A model generated the notes under the pieces. The model was not told the DNA's origin and did not search any database. It saw only the letters and a list, made by a program, of their open reading frames with translations. A stretch of DNA of 64,000 nucleotides from Sphingobacteriales bacterium (lineage in GTDB: Bacteria > Bacteroidota > Bacteroidia > UKL13-3): NCBI GenBank assembly GCA_021299635.1, contig JAJTFA010000004.1, positions 1 to 64,000 on the forward strand. The letters run 5' to 3'. Below are positions 1-10,570 of this stretch, one piece after another (within the stretch, counting starts at the first letter, position 1; every line of letters begins with the position of its first letter). A program made the position numbers and the translations under genes.

Positions 1-138
1 TCCCCTTCGCTCGATAAGTTTTACATCGGCAGCACCACTGATTTGGAAGCCAGATTAATGCAGCACAACACCAGCTTCTTCCAACTTTCTTATACCGCAA
101 AAACCAATGACTGGAGGAGCTGTATTATGAACATCTGA
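1..138 (+). pseudogene. GIY-YIG endonuclease remnant, 5' cut by window edge
   Basis: The reading frame enters from the window edge and ends at a TGA after 45 codons. It contains FYIGST, then DLEARL and QHN, which match the second half of the GIY-YIG motif and the following Arg/His region of the small UvrC-like nucleases common in Bacteroidota. Those proteins are usually 80-100 residues with a C-terminal Glu/Lys helix. Here the frame stops soon after NDW, without that helix. The -1 frame from 117 reads ELYYE, which resembles what normally follows DW, so a frameshift near 112-118 is likely. That frame also loses similarity within a few codons. I read this as a decayed gene. Confidence 0.6.
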
Positions 139-156
139 CATTATTGAGCATAAATC

Positions 157-187
157 ACAAAAAAAGGCTACCGTTTTAGGGTAGCCT
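157..187 (-). terminator. Rho-independent terminator of the DUF5606 gene
   Basis: AGGCTACC (165-172) pairs with GGTAGCCT (180-187) around a 7-nt loop. On the minus strand the stem is followed by a run of T (complement of the A run at 157-164). It lies about 20 bp after the stop of the minus-strand gene at 210-755. Confidence 0.8.
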
Positions 188-209
188 ATATAGATTTATT
201 TCAAGTAGA

Positions 210-755
210 TTATTCCTCCGATTTCTTTTTTCTCGAAACTTTGGGGCTAGCTTCCACATCAGCAGATTTAGACTTGGTTGATTTTTTCGCCTTAGGCGAA
301 TCAACTTTTTCAGTAATTTCTGTTTCTGCCGTTGCCGTGTTTTCAGCGGTTTCCTGATCTTCTTCCAGCAAAGTTGCAAAATCCAGTAAGTCTTTTAATA
401 GGCCATACCAGTTAATCAGTTTCTTGACATCAGAATCATAAACTCGTTCACTATCCAGCTGAATTGTTTCAATTAAAAAGTCACGCTGTTGTTTTGAGTC
501 GTTCTTTGAAGAGGGAACAGTCTTGCCTGATTTTTCAGCACCGTTTATTTTCACAAATACCTCTGCCAACCTCAAATCACCTTCTATGGTATACATGGCA
601 ATATCATCCAACACTGAAACCCTGTCTTGTATACCTGTTGGGAAGCGTTTTTTTGGCTCAGCCAGAGTTTCAAGAATCAAACCGTTTTTGGTTCTTCCAA
701 TAATCTTGTGTAATCCGCCAACACCGGCAATAGCAACAATCTCTTTTAACTTCAT
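210..755 (-). CDS. DUF5606 domain-containing protein
   Basis: A 181-residue protein of unknown function. The first ~130 residues look like the DUF5606 domain found across Bacteroidota: a KEIVAIAGVGGLHKI start, a stretch ending in SVLDDIAMYT, and a helical ILDFATLL-type segment. The last ~50 residues are low-complexity, rich in Lys, Ser, Ala and Glu, and probably disordered. I start at the ATG at 755, where the conserved domain begins, because the 30 codons upstream are hydrophobic and cover a promoter-like CAAAAATA (TATTTTTG on the minus strand) at 786-793. There is no signal peptide, so it is probably cytoplasmic. Confidence 0.8.
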   Translation of the reverse strand: MKLKEIVAIAGVGGLHKIIGRTKNGLILETLAEPKKRFPTGIQDRVSVLDDIAMYTIEGDLRLAEVFVKINGAEKSGKTVPSSKNDSKQQRDFLIETIQLDSERVYDSDVKKLINWYGLLKDLLDFATLLEEDQETAENTATAETEITEKVDSPKAKKSTKSKSADVEASPKVSRKKKSEE

Positions 756-785
756 CGTTTGTATTTGTTTATTATATAAGGGAGG

Positions 786-793
786 CAAAAATA
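786..793 (-). promoter_or_regulatory. -7 box for the DUF5606 gene
   Basis: On the minus strand this reads TATTTTTG, an exact match to the Bacteroidota -7 consensus TAnnTTTG, 30 nt before the ATG at 755. I see no clear -33 TTTG at ideal spacing. Confidence 0.45.
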
Positions 794-923
794 TACTTTT
801 TTCAATTTGTTCAAACCCTAAGTTTATAAACCTGTATATCAACATCTAATATCAAAGTCGAATTGTCTAAAAATTGGCTAAAATGCCTAATTTAGCGGCC
901 TTCAATCATTTTTATAGTTGATT

Positions 924-3900
924 ATGGAAACAGTTGAAATTTATAAGCCTAAAAATAAAATACGTGTAGTTACAGCTGCTAGCTTGTTTGATGGCCACGA
1001 TGCTGCCATTAACATTATGCGCAGGATTATACAGGCCAGCGGTGCAGAGGTCATTCACCTGGGTCACGACCGCAGTGCTGAAGAGGTGGTAAACTGTGCC
1101 ATACAAGAAGATGCCAATGCCATTGCCATGACCAGCTATCAGGGTGGGCATGTTGAGTACTTTAAATTTATGTACGACCTGCTGAAGCAAAAAGGCTGCG
1201 GTCATATACGCATATTTGGTGGTGGAGGTGGTACCATTTTACCTGAAGAAATAGAAGAATTACATAAATACGGCATTACACGCATCTATCACCCCGATGA
1301 CGGCCGATCTATGGGCCTGCAGGGCATGATTAACGATATGCTGGAGAAATGCGATTTCGCTACCGGTCAGAATTTAAATGGAGAGGTTAAACACTTAACT
1401 GAAAAAGACTATAAATCCATTGCACGCCTTATTTCGGCTGCCGAAAATGACCCAGATAATTTTAAAACCGTACTGCAAGCCCTAAATAAAGGCAATGCGC
1501 CTGTGTTGGGTATTACCGGCACAGGTGGTGCAGGAAAATCCTCCTTAGTGGATGAATTGGTGCGCAGATTTTTACTTGATTTTAAAGATAAAACCATTGC
1601 CATCATTTCAGTTGACCCCAGTAAAAAGAAAACCGGTGGAGCATTGTTGGGTGACCGCATCCGCATGAATGCCATCCGAAATCCGCGTGTATACATGCGC
1701 TCACTGGCTACACGTCAAAGCAACTTAGCACTTTCTAAACACGTGCAGGAAGCAGTAGATATTGTAAAAGCAGCCAACTTTGATTTAATTGTGTTAGAAA
1801 CTTCAGGTATTGGCCAGAGCGATACCGAAATTATGGACCACAGCGATGTAGCTTTGTATGTAATGACTCCTGAATATGGTGCTGCTACACAGCTGGAAAA
1901 AATTGATATGCTCGATTTTGCCGATATCATTGCCATAAACAAATTTGATAAAAAAGGAGCCCTTGATGCACTGCGCGATGTAAAAAAACAATTTCAGCGC
2001 AACCATAAACTATTTGATCAAAAGCCTGAAGATATGCCGGTTTATGGCACCATTGCCAGCCAGTTTAACGATCCCGGAATGAATAGCCTTTATAAGGCCG
2101 TTATGGATAAAGTAGCAGAAAAAACAGGTGCTGATTTAAATTCAACTTACGAAATTACAGATGAAATGAGCGAGAAGGTTTATATCATCCCGCCTTCGCG
2201 CACTCGCTACTTATCAGAAATTTCGGAGAACAACCGCAACTACGATAAGTGGGTAAACAAACAAGCAGATATTGCTGAAAAACTGCATGGTCTAAAAACC
2301 TCTATCGATACCATCAAAGTCTCCAAGCTGGATGACAAAGACCGTTTGGTAAAAGCACTTAATGAAACCTATCATCAGGTAGCATTGGATTTAGATCCTC
2401 GCAACCGACAAATTCTAGAAACCTGGGAGCAAAAGAAAGACTTGTTCCGTAACGAATACTATGTATTCAAAGTGCGTGATAAGGAAATTAAAATTAAAAC
2501 GCATTCCGAATCACTATCGCATAGCCAAATTCCTAAAGTAGCTGTCCCTAAATACAAAGGCTGGGGCGATATTTTACGTTGGGCTTTGCAAGAAAACTTC
2601 CCCGGAGATTTTCCTTATACAGCAGGTATTTATCCGTTTAAACGTGAAGGTGAAGACCCCACACGTATGTTTGCCGGAGAAGGCGGACCAGAGCGCACCA
2701 ATAAACGTTTTCACTATGTATCAAATGGTATGCCGGCCAAGAGGTTGAGTACCGCTTTCGATTCGGTAACGCTTTATGGAAACGACCCTGACCATCGTCC
2801 TGATATTTATGGAAAAATTGGCAACTCAGGTGTAAGTGTGTGGAGTTTGGATGCTGCTAAAAAATTGTATTCTGGTTTCAATCTGGCCGACCCCAAAACT
2901 TCGGTATCCATGACCATAAACGGTCCGGCTGCCATTATCTGTGCATTTTTTATGAATGCAGCTATCGATCAACAATGCGAATTGTATATCAAAGCAAATG
3001 GGCTGGAAGCTGAAGTTGATAAAAAGATCAACGACATATTTAAGGCCAAAGGCACTACCCGTCCAAGATACAATGCAGCCGAATTGCCAGAGGGAAATGA
3101 TGGTTTAGGCTTGATGTTATTAGGTATTACCGGAGATATGGTGTTGCCGTCAGAGGTGTACAATAAAATAAAAGTGGAGACCTTGAGGCAAGTTCGCGGA
3201 ACGGTTCAAGCAGACATCTTAAAAGAAGATCAGGCACAGAATACCTGCATATTCTCTACTGAATTTTCATTACGCGTAATGGGTGATGTACAGCAATATT
3301 TTATCGACAACGCAGTACGCAATTTTTATTCGGTATCTATCAGTGGTTACCATATTGCTGAAGCCGGTGCAAATCCCATAACACAATTAGCGCTCACACT
3401 TTCAAACGGATTTACGTTTGTAGAGTATTACCTGAGCCGTGGAATGAATATTGATGATTTCGCTCCGAATCTATCTTTCTTCTTCTCCAATGGTATTGAT
3501 CCTGAGTATTCGGTAATTGGTCGTGTAGCCCGCAGAATTTGGGCTAAAGCCATGAAGTTAAAATACGGAGGCAACGAACGTAGCCAAATGTTAAAGTATC
3601 ATATCCAAACCTCAGGTCGCAGTTTGCATGCACAGGAAATTGACTTTAATGACATACGCACCACACTGCAGGCTTTGTATGCTATTTATGATAATTGTAA
3701 TTCGCTTCACACCAATGCCTATGACGAAGCCATCACAACACCAACAGAAGAAAGTGTTAGAAGAGCTATGGCTATTCAGCTGATCATCAACCGAGAGTTA
3801 GGATTGGCTAAAAATGAAAACCCATTACAAGGTTCGTTTATAATTGAAGAGCTAACTGATTTGGTAGAAGAAGCAGTGCTTACTGAATTTGATAAAATTA

Positions 3901-4295
3901 CCGAACGTGGAGGAGTACTCGGGGCCATGGAAACTATGTATCAGCGCAACAAAATCCAGGAAGAAAGCATGTATTACGAAATGCTTAAACATACGGGTGA
4001 ATATCCAATCGTTGGTGTAAATACATTCCTCTCAAGCAAAGGTTCACCTACCATTGTTCCAGCCGAAGTAATCCGTTCAACAACCGAAGAAAAGGAATAC
4101 CAAATTACCATGTTGAATGAGTTGAAGAAAGGCAATGCAGAGAAAGGTACAGCAATGTTGCAACGTTTGCAGCAAGTTGCTATTCACAACCAAAACATAT
4201 TTGCGGAGTTGATGGAAACTGTAAAATATTGCTCATTAGGTCAAATTACCCATGCCTTGTTTGAGGTAGGAGGACAATATAGACGTAATATGTAG
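924..4295 (+). CDS. icmF: Fused isobutyryl-CoA mutase IcmF
   Basis: A 1123-residue fusion that interconverts isobutyryl-CoA and n-butyryl-CoA using adenosylcobalamin. Domains in order: B12-binding Rossmann domain (DGH at 23-25, with Ala where the DxHxxG motif has Gly; SYQGGH; GGGGG); a MeaB-like G-protein chaperone (P-loop [11 protein letters not shown] at 196-206, [14 protein letters not shown] near 339); a linker; and a catalytic TIM barrel ([10 protein letters not shown] near 562, [10 protein letters not shown] near 807). The domain order and the Phe in AGIYPF fit IcmF rather than methylmalonyl-CoA mutase. Full length. A TTG lies two codons upstream, but ATG 924 is preferred. TATAGTTG ends 3 nt before this ATG. 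Confidence 0.93.
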   Translation: METVEIYKPKNKIRVVTAASLFDGHDAAINIMRRIIQASGAEVIHLGHDRSAEEVVNCAIQEDANAIAMTSYQGGHVEYFKFMYDLLKQKGCGHIRIFGGGGGTILPEEIEELHKYGITRIYHPDDGRSMGLQGMINDMLEKCDFATGQNLNGEVKHLTEKDYKSIARLISAAENDPDNFKTVLQALNKGNAPVLGITGTGGAGKSSLVDELVRRFLLDFKDKTIAIISVDPSKKKTGGALLGDRIRMNAIRNPRVYMRSLATRQSNLALSKHVQEAVDIVKAANFDLIVLETSGIGQSDTEIMDHSDVALYVMTPEYGAATQLEKIDMLDFADIIAINKFDKKGALDALRDVKKQFQRNHKLFDQKPEDMPVYGTIASQFNDPGMNSLYKAVMDKVAEKTGADLNSTYEITDEMSEKVYIIPPSRTRYLSEISENNRNYDKWVNKQADIAEKLHGLKTSIDTIKVSKLDDKDRLVKALNETYHQVALDLDPRNRQILETWEQKKDLFRNEYYVFKVRDKEIKIKTHSESLSHSQIPKVAVPKYKGWGDILRWALQENFPGDFPYTAGIYPFKREGEDPTRMFAGEGGPERTNKRFHYVSNGMPAKRLSTAFDSVTLYGNDPDHRPDIYGKIGNSGVSVWSLDAAKKLYSGFNLADPKTSVSMTINGPAAIICAFFMNAAIDQQCELYIKANGLEAEVDKKINDIFKAKGTTRPRYNAAELPEGNDGLGLMLLGITGDMVLPSEVYNKIKVETLRQVRGTVQADILKEDQAQNTCIFSTEFSLRVMGDVQQYFIDNAVRNFYSVSISGYHIAEAGANPITQLALTLSNGFTFVEYYLSRGMNIDDFAPNLSFFFSNGIDPEYSVIGRVARRIWAKAMKLKYGGNERSQMLKYHIQTSGRSLHAQEIDFNDIRTTLQALYAIYDNCNSLHTNAYDEAITTPTEESVRRAMAIQLIINRELGLAKNENPLQGSFIIEELTDLVEEAVLTEFDKITERGGVLGAMETMYQRNKIQEESMYYEMLKHTGEYPIVGVNTFLSSKGSPTIVPAEVIRSTTEEKEYQITMLNELKKGNAEKGTAMLQRLQQVAIHNQNIFAELMETVKYCSLGQITHALFEVGGQYRRNM

Positions 4296-4392
4296 AACAT
4301 ATTATTAAACCATGTATTCTGAATGCACCAAAAGTTAACTTCTTGATGGGAGGATATTAAAGAAGGAGTAATTGATAACGAGCAGAATTAAC

Positions 4393-5103
4393 CTACACAT
4401 ACAATGTTTCGCCTGCGGGTTGCAGAACATGCGGTTCGTGCAACCTGCCCGACTTTACAAGTAAAGCATCTAAAGGTGTGGCACAAAAGCCAACCTGATT
4501 GTTATTTGATTTCAGAATGCTAAAAAGCTGCTCGGTTGCGGTATTGGGATTAAGCCAGATTTCTAAAACCTCCTCTGGTATAACCAATGGAGCCCGGTGA
4601 TGACCAATAGCTGCGCAAATAGCAAATGCTGGGGTGGTGATAATAGCAAAGCTCACGCATACATTACCCAATGTATTTGTATAGGTGGAGGCAATAGCCC
4701 CCAAATAAAAAGTATCTGATTGTTCCGGATGGATTAGAAAAGGCTTACTAAGCTTTTCCTGTTCAGGCCCTTCAATAAATGAATTTACCGGAATAGCCAA
4801 ACGTGAATGAAGAAAAGCATGTTTATATGCCGGCATTTGATGAATACCTATCTCCCAACCTTCTCTGTTATTTAGCTCATTGCCCCTGCCTTCTGCACGT
4901 GCATTGATAAACATTTTTTTAAGATCCCAAACAGGTCGAAATCCAAATTCTGCAAGCAGATATCCTTCTGCACCCAATGCCACAGCTAACATACCCGGAG
5001 ACAGATTTGCTGCCTGAGCCTTATTAAACCTTTGAGCAGTTAAATGTCTGTCGGAAAAAGCTCCGTTGTAGGTGATAGAATCCTGATTAAAACGGCCACA
5101 CAT
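4393..5103 (-). CDS. SRAP (YedK/HMCES-like) abasic-site protein
   Basis: A 236-residue SOS-response-associated peptidase. This family crosslinks to abasic sites in single-stranded DNA through the N-terminal Cys2, which is exposed when Met1 is removed. Seen here: MCGRF at the start (so ATG 5103 must be the start), FINARAE with the conserved Asn, an IEG at the usual Glu position (commonly YEW), and HHRAPLVI matching the conserved His-x-Arg-x-Pro. The segment FGFRPVWDL replaces the more usual WGLVPFW, so this is a divergent member. It lies 57 bp after hutU on the same strand and could be cotranscribed, although the functions are unrelated. Confidence 0.85.
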   Translation of the reverse strand: MCGRFNQDSITYNGAFSDRHLTAQRFNKAQAANLSPGMLAVALGAEGYLLAEFGFRPVWDLKKMFINARAEGRGNELNNREGWEIGIHQMPAYKHAFLHSRLAIPVNSFIEGPEQEKLSKPFLIHPEQSDTFYLGAIASTYTNTLGNVCVSFAIITTPAFAICAAIGHHRAPLVIPEEVLEIWLNPNTATEQLFSILKSNNNQVGFCATPLDALLVKSGRLHEPHVLQPAGETLYV

Positions 5104-5160
5104 AAATACTATAGGGTTATAAAAAAACAAGCCATACCCAAAAGAAGACTGCCTGTTGCC

Positions 5161-6840
5161 TTATTGCTGCACTGAAACTTTTTTATTCAATCGCTCTTTA
5201 ATATCCAACCGGTGTTTGCGGGCTGTATCAATGGCAATATCGTAGCCGGCATCAGCATGCCTGATAACACCCATAGCAGGATCGTTGTGTAATACCCGTT
5301 TTAATCTGCGTGCAGCATCTTCCGTGCCATCGGCAACAATCACCATTCCTGCATGTATACTATATCCCATACCTACACCACCACCATGATGCACACTTAC
5401 CCAACTGGCACCACCGGCTGTATTGATTAATGCATTTAAAATTGGCCAATCAGCTACTGCATCGCTGCCATCTTTCATAGCTTCGGTTTCGCGGTTGGGG
5501 CTTGCAACCGAACCTGTATCCAGATGATCTCTACCAATAACAATAGGACCTTTTACTTTCCCTTTTTTTACCAATTCATTAAAAGCCAATGCAGCTTTTT
5601 CTCTATCGCCCTGCCCTATCCAGCAGATGCGTGCAGGCAAGCCTTGAAATGCGATACGCTCCTGAGCCATATCCAGCCAACGGTGTAATGATTTATTTTC
5701 AGGAAATAGCTCCCGCATTACCTGATCTGTTACATAAATATCATTCGGATCTCCACTAAGTGCTACCCAACGGAATGGGCCTTTTCCTTCGCAAAATAAG
5801 GGACGAATATATGCAGGTACAAAACCCGGAAAAGCAAATGCATTTTCAACATGACGCTGATCTTTTGCCTGTCCTCTCAGATTATTTCCATAATCAAAAA
5901 CAATGGCACCGCGCTTTTGCAATTCAATCATTAATTTAACATGATGAGCCATTGTATCCAGCGAAAGATTCACATATTTTTCAGGCTCAGTTTTGCGCAT
6001 ACTGTCGGCTACCTCTTCAGCCAATCCCTCAGGATAGTAGCCATTCAAAGGATCGTGAGCAGAAGTTTGGTCTGTGAGTAAATCAGGAGTAACATTTCTT
6101 TCAATTAAACGCTCAAGCAAATCAACTATATTACAGAGTACACCAATAGACAATCTTTTACCCTCTGCTTTTGCCTTAAGCGCCAAATCTATTGCCTGAT
6201 CGATATCACGGCTCATTACATCCAAATATCTTGTTTCAATGCGTTTTTTGATTCGCCATTCTACCATTTCTGCAGCCAGACAAACGCCATCGCACATGGT
6301 AACAGCTAAAGGCTGCGCACCACCCATTCCACCCAAGCCTGCAGTAACAGAAAGTGTTCCTTTGAGCGAACCACCAAAGTGCTGTCGGGCAGCTTCTGCA
6401 AACGTTTCGTATGTGCCCTGCACAATACCTTGGGAGCCAATATAAATCCAGCTGCCGGCTGTCATTTGTCCATACATCATCAAGCCTTTTTTATCCAACT
6501 CATGAAAAGTTTCCCAATTGGCCCATTTCGGCACCAGCATTGAGTTGGAGATGATGACACGAGGTGCATCTTTATGGGTAGGTAAAATACCCACCGGTTT
6601 GCCACTTTGAATGAGCAGGGTTTCATCCTCCTCCAAATCCTGGAGAGCCTTAACAATTAAATCAAAACTCTCCCAATTGCGGGCAGCTTTGCCTATGCCA
6701 CCATACACTACTAAATCTTCAGGTCTTTCTGCCACTTCAGGGTCGAGGTTATTATAAAGCATGCGCAGTGCAGCTTCTTGTATCCATCCTTTGCAGCTAA
6801 GATTATTTCCAGTAGCTGCTTTTAAAACACGTTTACTCAT
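5161..6840 (-). CDS. hutU: Urocanate hydratase HutU
   Basis: Second enzyme of histidine degradation, converting urocanate to 4-imidazolone-5-propionate with a tightly bound NAD+. The 559-residue length fits the family. Diagnostic stretches: [31 protein letters not shown], the NAD-binding [11 protein letters not shown], the ICWIGQGDR region carrying the conserved active-site Cys, and [20 protein letters not shown] 6840 is chosen because family similarity starts there; 17 further codons upstream are not family-like and overlap a promoter box. No hutH, hutI or formimidoyl hydrolase gene is in the window, so the pathway genes are dispersed. Confidence 0.96.
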   Translation of the reverse strand: MSKRVLKAATGNNLSCKGWIQEAALRMLYNNLDPEVAERPEDLVVYGGIGKAARNWESFDLIVKALQDLEEDETLLIQSGKPVGILPTHKDAPRVIISNSMLVPKWANWETFHELDKKGLMMYGQMTAGSWIYIGSQGIVQGTYETFAEAARQHFGGSLKGTLSVTAGLGGMGGAQPLAVTMCDGVCLAAEMVEWRIKKRIETRYLDVMSRDIDQAIDLALKAKAEGKRLSIGVLCNIVDLLERLIERNVTPDLLTDQTSAHDPLNGYYPEGLAEEVADSMRKTEPEKYVNLSLDTMAHHVKLMIELQKRGAIVFDYGNNLRGQAKDQRHVENAFAFPGFVPAYIRPLFCEGKGPFRWVALSGDPNDIYVTDQVMRELFPENKSLHRWLDMAQERIAFQGLPARICWIGQGDREKAALAFNELVKKGKVKGPIVIGRDHLDTGSVASPNRETEAMKDGSDAVADWPILNALINTAGGASWVSVHHGGGVGMGYSIHAGMVIVADGTEDAARRLKRVLHNDPAMGVIRHADAGYDIAIDTARKHRLDIKERLNKKVSVQQ

Positions 6841-6861
6841 ATTTCCTATACAATAAAGGGG

Positions 6862-6869
6862 CAAAAATA
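6862..6869 (-). promoter_or_regulatory. -7 box for hutU
   Basis: On the minus strand this is TATTTTTG, an exact TAnnTTTG, 21 nt before the ATG at 6840. Confidence 0.45.
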
Positions 6870-6916
6870 GTTTTAAATGATGGGGTTTCAAAAAAAGTAC
6901 TTACCCTTAAATGCAC

Positions 6917-6949
6917 AAAAAAAGGAGGCGCATGGGGCACCTCCTTTTT
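6917..6949 (-). terminator. Rho-independent terminator
   Basis: AAAAAGGAGG (6919-6928) pairs with CCTCCTTTTT (6940-6949) around an 11-nt loop. On the minus strand the stem runs into a T run, so it ends the gene at 6967-10476 before hutU. Confidence 0.8.
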
Positions 6950-6966
6950 ATTAATAATTGTTATTA

Positions 6967-9900
6967 CTACTGCTTTACAATTCGATACGAATATGATTGA
7001 TTAGCGGTGATGATTCGAACAAAATAGATTCCAGCAGGAAGGCTTATTACTTCATCCTTTAATTGTATCACATTTTCTGAAGGATTGTTTAATTCAAAAT
7101 GTTTCTTGCCCTTAACATCGAACAGAGCGATTGCCTGAATAGCTCCGGAAGTATTGGTGATAAACACATCCTTACTAAATGGATTAGGGGAGATAACTAT
7201 TGGCTCCTCCATACCGCTTACATGAATAATCGGTGAGTAAGTAAATGCACCATCAGCGTCTAGCTGCTTTAAGCGATAATAAGCCGGTTGCTTTTGCTGT
7301 GCATCAGTGAAAGCATAAAAGTTGGTTGTATTGCTGTTTAGTTGCCCTTTAATAAAGTTAAGTTTATTAAACACTTCACCATCAAATGAGCGCTCAATAT
7401 CAAATCCTCTGTTATTTAATTCCGAGCTGGTGGTCCAATTCAGTAAAACATCTTCTTTGCTTCTCAGACCCTTCCAATCAAGTAAATCAGCGGGTAAAGG
7501 ATTCGAAGAGGTGCTGCTGCTGCCCAGCGCAAAATCACCAAAGCTATTGATTATACCTGTTAATAAACTGGTTCCAACCCTTGTGGTATTGAGTGCAATC
7601 CATGATGAATTGTGTGAAGCTCTTCTCATCACATAAACGCTATCACCATTATTTACACCAAAAAGAGTTGCATAGTCAATCAATAACTGATATCCTATTG
7701 TTGCAGGAAGATTACCTGTGCCAACACCTGAATAGGTAAAGTTCCAGTATCTATTACTTACATTACTTGGTGTAAATATAGAACTGTTATTTGTTGTTGC
7801 AACGCTATTAGAAGCATAAACAGGTGATGCAACAGAAGGAGGTAAACCATGGTAGAAACTACTCACCATAACACCATTAGCATTTCCTACTGATGTGAAA
7901 CTAACAATTGCCGCACCACTCGGATAACTTCCAAGACCAGAAATAGGAAATGAAGAAACCACCTGGGGATTTGTTACCTGCACATTGCTAATATAAATGC
8001 GATTGCCTGTACCTGATACATTCCGGAATGCGATTACAACGCGTGGAGCGTTGGCAAATGCTGATAAATCAATCACTTCCTGTCTCCACTCAATTGAAGA
8101 TGCAGGAGTGAAAAGGGTTCCTTGAGGTGCAACCGTGCCAAGCGGCAATGTGCCACCCTGACCAATTCTTGTGTACATAGTGGTGTAGGTATAACCACCA
8201 TTGGTAGAAACACGTATCTCAAGTGAATCACTAACAGCAAAAGTATTAGGTGCATGAGCAACATGGAAATTCAACACAGGATTGCTTAAACCATTAAAAC
8301 TAAGCATTGGCGAGCAAACAATTCCTTCACCGAAAAATGAAAAGTTATCAAATGTTAATGTGTTGGAATTACTCAGGCCGTTTGGCGTAACCGCAGTTAC
8401 TTGCTTAATAATATTATTTACATTTCTTGGAGATGACCAATCAGTTCCCAATACAATATTCTCCGCACGATATGGAATAGTTAAACCACTGTTTATTGCA
8501 TTAACAACCAAATTAATGGTATCGTTAAACGTAGCGGCATCTCCTGTTAATTGCGTCCATATTTTAATATTATATGTACCTGGTGTGGCAAAATTTAAAG
8601 CATTCGTTCCTGAAAAGAGCACACTGGCAGTGTCATTAGAAGGTATTGTAGCAGCGCTGTTAACGGGACCAATAATGGCGCCATTGTTAATCCTATATCG
8701 AACCGGGATGCCGGATGGCCTCGATGCTGTACCAAAATTACTAATAAGCGCTGTAAGTGGTATTGCAGTATTGGTAGGTACAGTTAAGTTATTTGAAGGG
8801 AATCCGGCAGAAATACCAACATCATTGGCAGGAAGCTGATCAGCGGTACACTCCATCACTAGCCTTCCAAGATTTGTTAAGTTTGGCGTACCAAAGAAAG
8901 CACCTGACGGAATATTGGTAATATTGTTACCAGCTGTATGAACAATCTGGAAGAAAAGATTTGGATTGGCCCTTAGCGGAACTTCATTTTGAACAGTTCC
9001 TAAAAACAAGTTAGAAGTTTGCACACCATTGCTTACCCCTGCCAGAAAAGCTCTGTTTGATAATGTTGGTGGATTTGTGATAGTGAATGTTAGCCACGTT
9101 CCAAGATCTGATGCCTGCACCACATATGCAGGTGAACGTCCTAAAATATTACCTGCAGTATCTAAAATAAATGCGCAAAGGGTATCGCCAAGTGCATCTG
9201 AGTTACTGAAAAGAAAAGACCTTACCGTAGTGATACGTCTTGTACCCTGAATCTGATAGCGGCAGCCCCAGAAAACGAAAGCAGTGCTACCCCAAGCCTG
9301 TCCGGCCGGCTGAAGGGTATCGGTATAGGCAAAAGACCTTTCACTTACTGAAAGTCCATAGTCTTTGCTATTATTTGCATTGTTATCATCTGAAGGTACA
9401 GAAACTGTAATTAATGAATTTCCATAATTGGCAGGTGCGTATGGCGGGAAAGCTACAATTGCAGTTGTATTAGGTGCTATAAAAGGAATGGTGGAGGTAG
9501 CTGTATGTGCATTGGCTCCACTAATAGTTAGTGTAACAGAAACATTGGATTGGGCATTTACTCCAGGATTTGAGACAGCTGCTCTGATGGAATCAGGCAC
9601 ATATGCGTTTCGAGCTATTTTGCCCAATGCATAAACAGCATTTACTGCTATATCGTTAAATACAACAGGTGTAAAACGATAAATTCTTCCGGGATCCGGT
9701 GCAGGTCTGGCAACACCAACATTATTACCATAATTTACTGCATTGTTTATGTAATTGCCAGCATTAATTGTTGGAAGTTGCCATGAAACGGTAGAGCCTT
9801 TAGTAACGGTAAGCAACTGGTTTGACAGGGTACTGTTTCCTTTTAAGCCACAGGCGGCAAATCGTGCAGTTGATGTGTTTGTAGAAGGGACCCAGCGACC

Positions 9901-10476
9901 ATAAATAAATTCAATCCAATTGCTACTCTCATAAAGTTTAAGCTGAAAATTGATTGTATCATATTGACTGGATGCAGCGTTCTGTAATTTATCACTCACA
10001 TTTTTCCACTGAATGGTGCAAACTCGAACTCCCGGGAAACCACTGGTATGGATTCTGAATTCGGGATTCTGTGCTCCACCTCTGTTCCACAAATCCTGCC
10101 CAAATGGCACAATTAAGTTTGTATCTGACGACAAGGTGCTGTTAAAAGGTCCACCGGCAGGTGGCTGCACAAATGTGGTGAAAAGGAGTTGACTTGAAGC
10201 CGTGTCTCTTCCAAGTTTAACAAATCCATCCACATAAACTACAAGTGAATCATAATCGGTACCATTGAATCGGAAAGTAAAACCAATAGGTAAAGGTAAA
10301 GAACGACCAAAGTCGTTATCGGTCATTGTTATGACTGAACCATTGGTACCAAGGTCGGCATAGGTGCTGGCAACCGTGCCAAAACCACCAGTTTGATAAT
10401 TTAGCTGTGCACTTGCCAGAAAAAATAGATGCAAACAGCAAAACAACACCAAAAAGCGAGTAAGAGTTATTTTCAT
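6967..10476 (-). CDS. Large secreted T9SS cargo protein
   Basis: A 1169-residue secreted protein. A Sec signal peptide (about residues 1-23, hydrophobic FLVLFCCLHLFFLASA then Q) is followed by long beta-rich regions, including a jelly-roll-like segment from about 660 (RAENIVLGTDW) of the kind seen in carbohydrate-binding or anchor domains. Near 995 comes a fibronectin-like module containing ELNNRGFDIERS, then a type A T9SS sorting domain from about 1092 (ISPNPF at its start, LPAGIYFVRI near the end). I see no catalytic motif, so adhesion or matrix function is only a guess. The gene stands alone, with a terminator downstream. Confidence 0.8.
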   Translation of the reverse strand: MKITLTRFLVLFCCLHLFFLASAQLNYQTGGFGTVASTYADLGTNGSVITMTDNDFGRSLPLPIGFTFRFNGTDYDSLVVYVDGFVKLGRDTASSQLLFTTFVQPPAGGPFNSTLSSDTNLIVPFGQDLWNRGGAQNPEFRIHTSGFPGVRVCTIQWKNVSDKLQNAASSQYDTINFQLKLYESSNWIEFIYGRWVPSTNTSTARFAACGLKGNSTLSNQLLTVTKGSTVSWQLPTINAGNYINNAVNYGNNVGVARPAPDPGRIYRFTPVVFNDIAVNAVYALGKIARNAYVPDSIRAAVSNPGVNAQSNVSVTLTISGANAHTATSTIPFIAPNTTAIVAFPPYAPANYGNSLITVSVPSDDNNANNSKDYGLSVSERSFAYTDTLQPAGQAWGSTAFVFWGCRYQIQGTRRITTVRSFLFSNSDALGDTLCAFILDTAGNILGRSPAYVVQASDLGTWLTFTITNPPTLSNRAFLAGVSNGVQTSNLFLGTVQNEVPLRANPNLFFQIVHTAGNNITNIPSGAFFGTPNLTNLGRLVMECTADQLPANDVGISAGFPSNNLTVPTNTAIPLTALISNFGTASRPSGIPVRYRINNGAIIGPVNSAATIPSNDTASVLFSGTNALNFATPGTYNIKIWTQLTGDAATFNDTINLVVNAINSGLTIPYRAENIVLGTDWSSPRNVNNIIKQVTAVTPNGLSNSNTLTFDNFSFFGEGIVCSPMLSFNGLSNPVLNFHVAHAPNTFAVSDSLEIRVSTNGGYTYTTMYTRIGQGGTLPLGTVAPQGTLFTPASSIEWRQEVIDLSAFANAPRVVIAFRNVSGTGNRIYISNVQVTNPQVVSSFPISGLGSYPSGAAIVSFTSVGNANGVMVSSFYHGLPPSVASPVYASNSVATTNNSSIFTPSNVSNRYWNFTYSGVGTGNLPATIGYQLLIDYATLFGVNNGDSVYVMRRASHNSSWIALNTTRVGTSLLTGIINSFGDFALGSSSTSSNPLPADLLDWKGLRSKEDVLLNWTTSSELNNRGFDIERSFDGEVFNKLNFIKGQLNSNTTNFYAFTDAQQKQPAYYRLKQLDADGAFTYSPIIHVSGMEEPIVISPNPFSKDVFITNTSGAIQAIALFDVKGKKHFELNNPSENVIQLKDEVISLPAGIYFVRIITANQSYSYRIVKQ

Positions 10477-10570
10477 AGTATTAGGGATTTAATTCATTGT
10501 AAATTTATACTTAAAAAAATGAACTTTTCAAATAATAAGTTAACGAACAGCTAACATGACCATGGAAGTA

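Noticed and set aside
924-4295. Methylmalonyl-CoA mutase plus MeaB fusion
   Set aside because: The order B12 domain, G protein, catalytic barrel and the AGIYPF segment match IcmF; methylmalonyl-CoA mutase has the barrel before the B12 domain.
5161-6840. Full hut operon
   Set aside because: Only hutU is present; the neighbours are SRAP and a T9SS cargo. Dispersed hut genes are known in this phylum, so I do not flag it.
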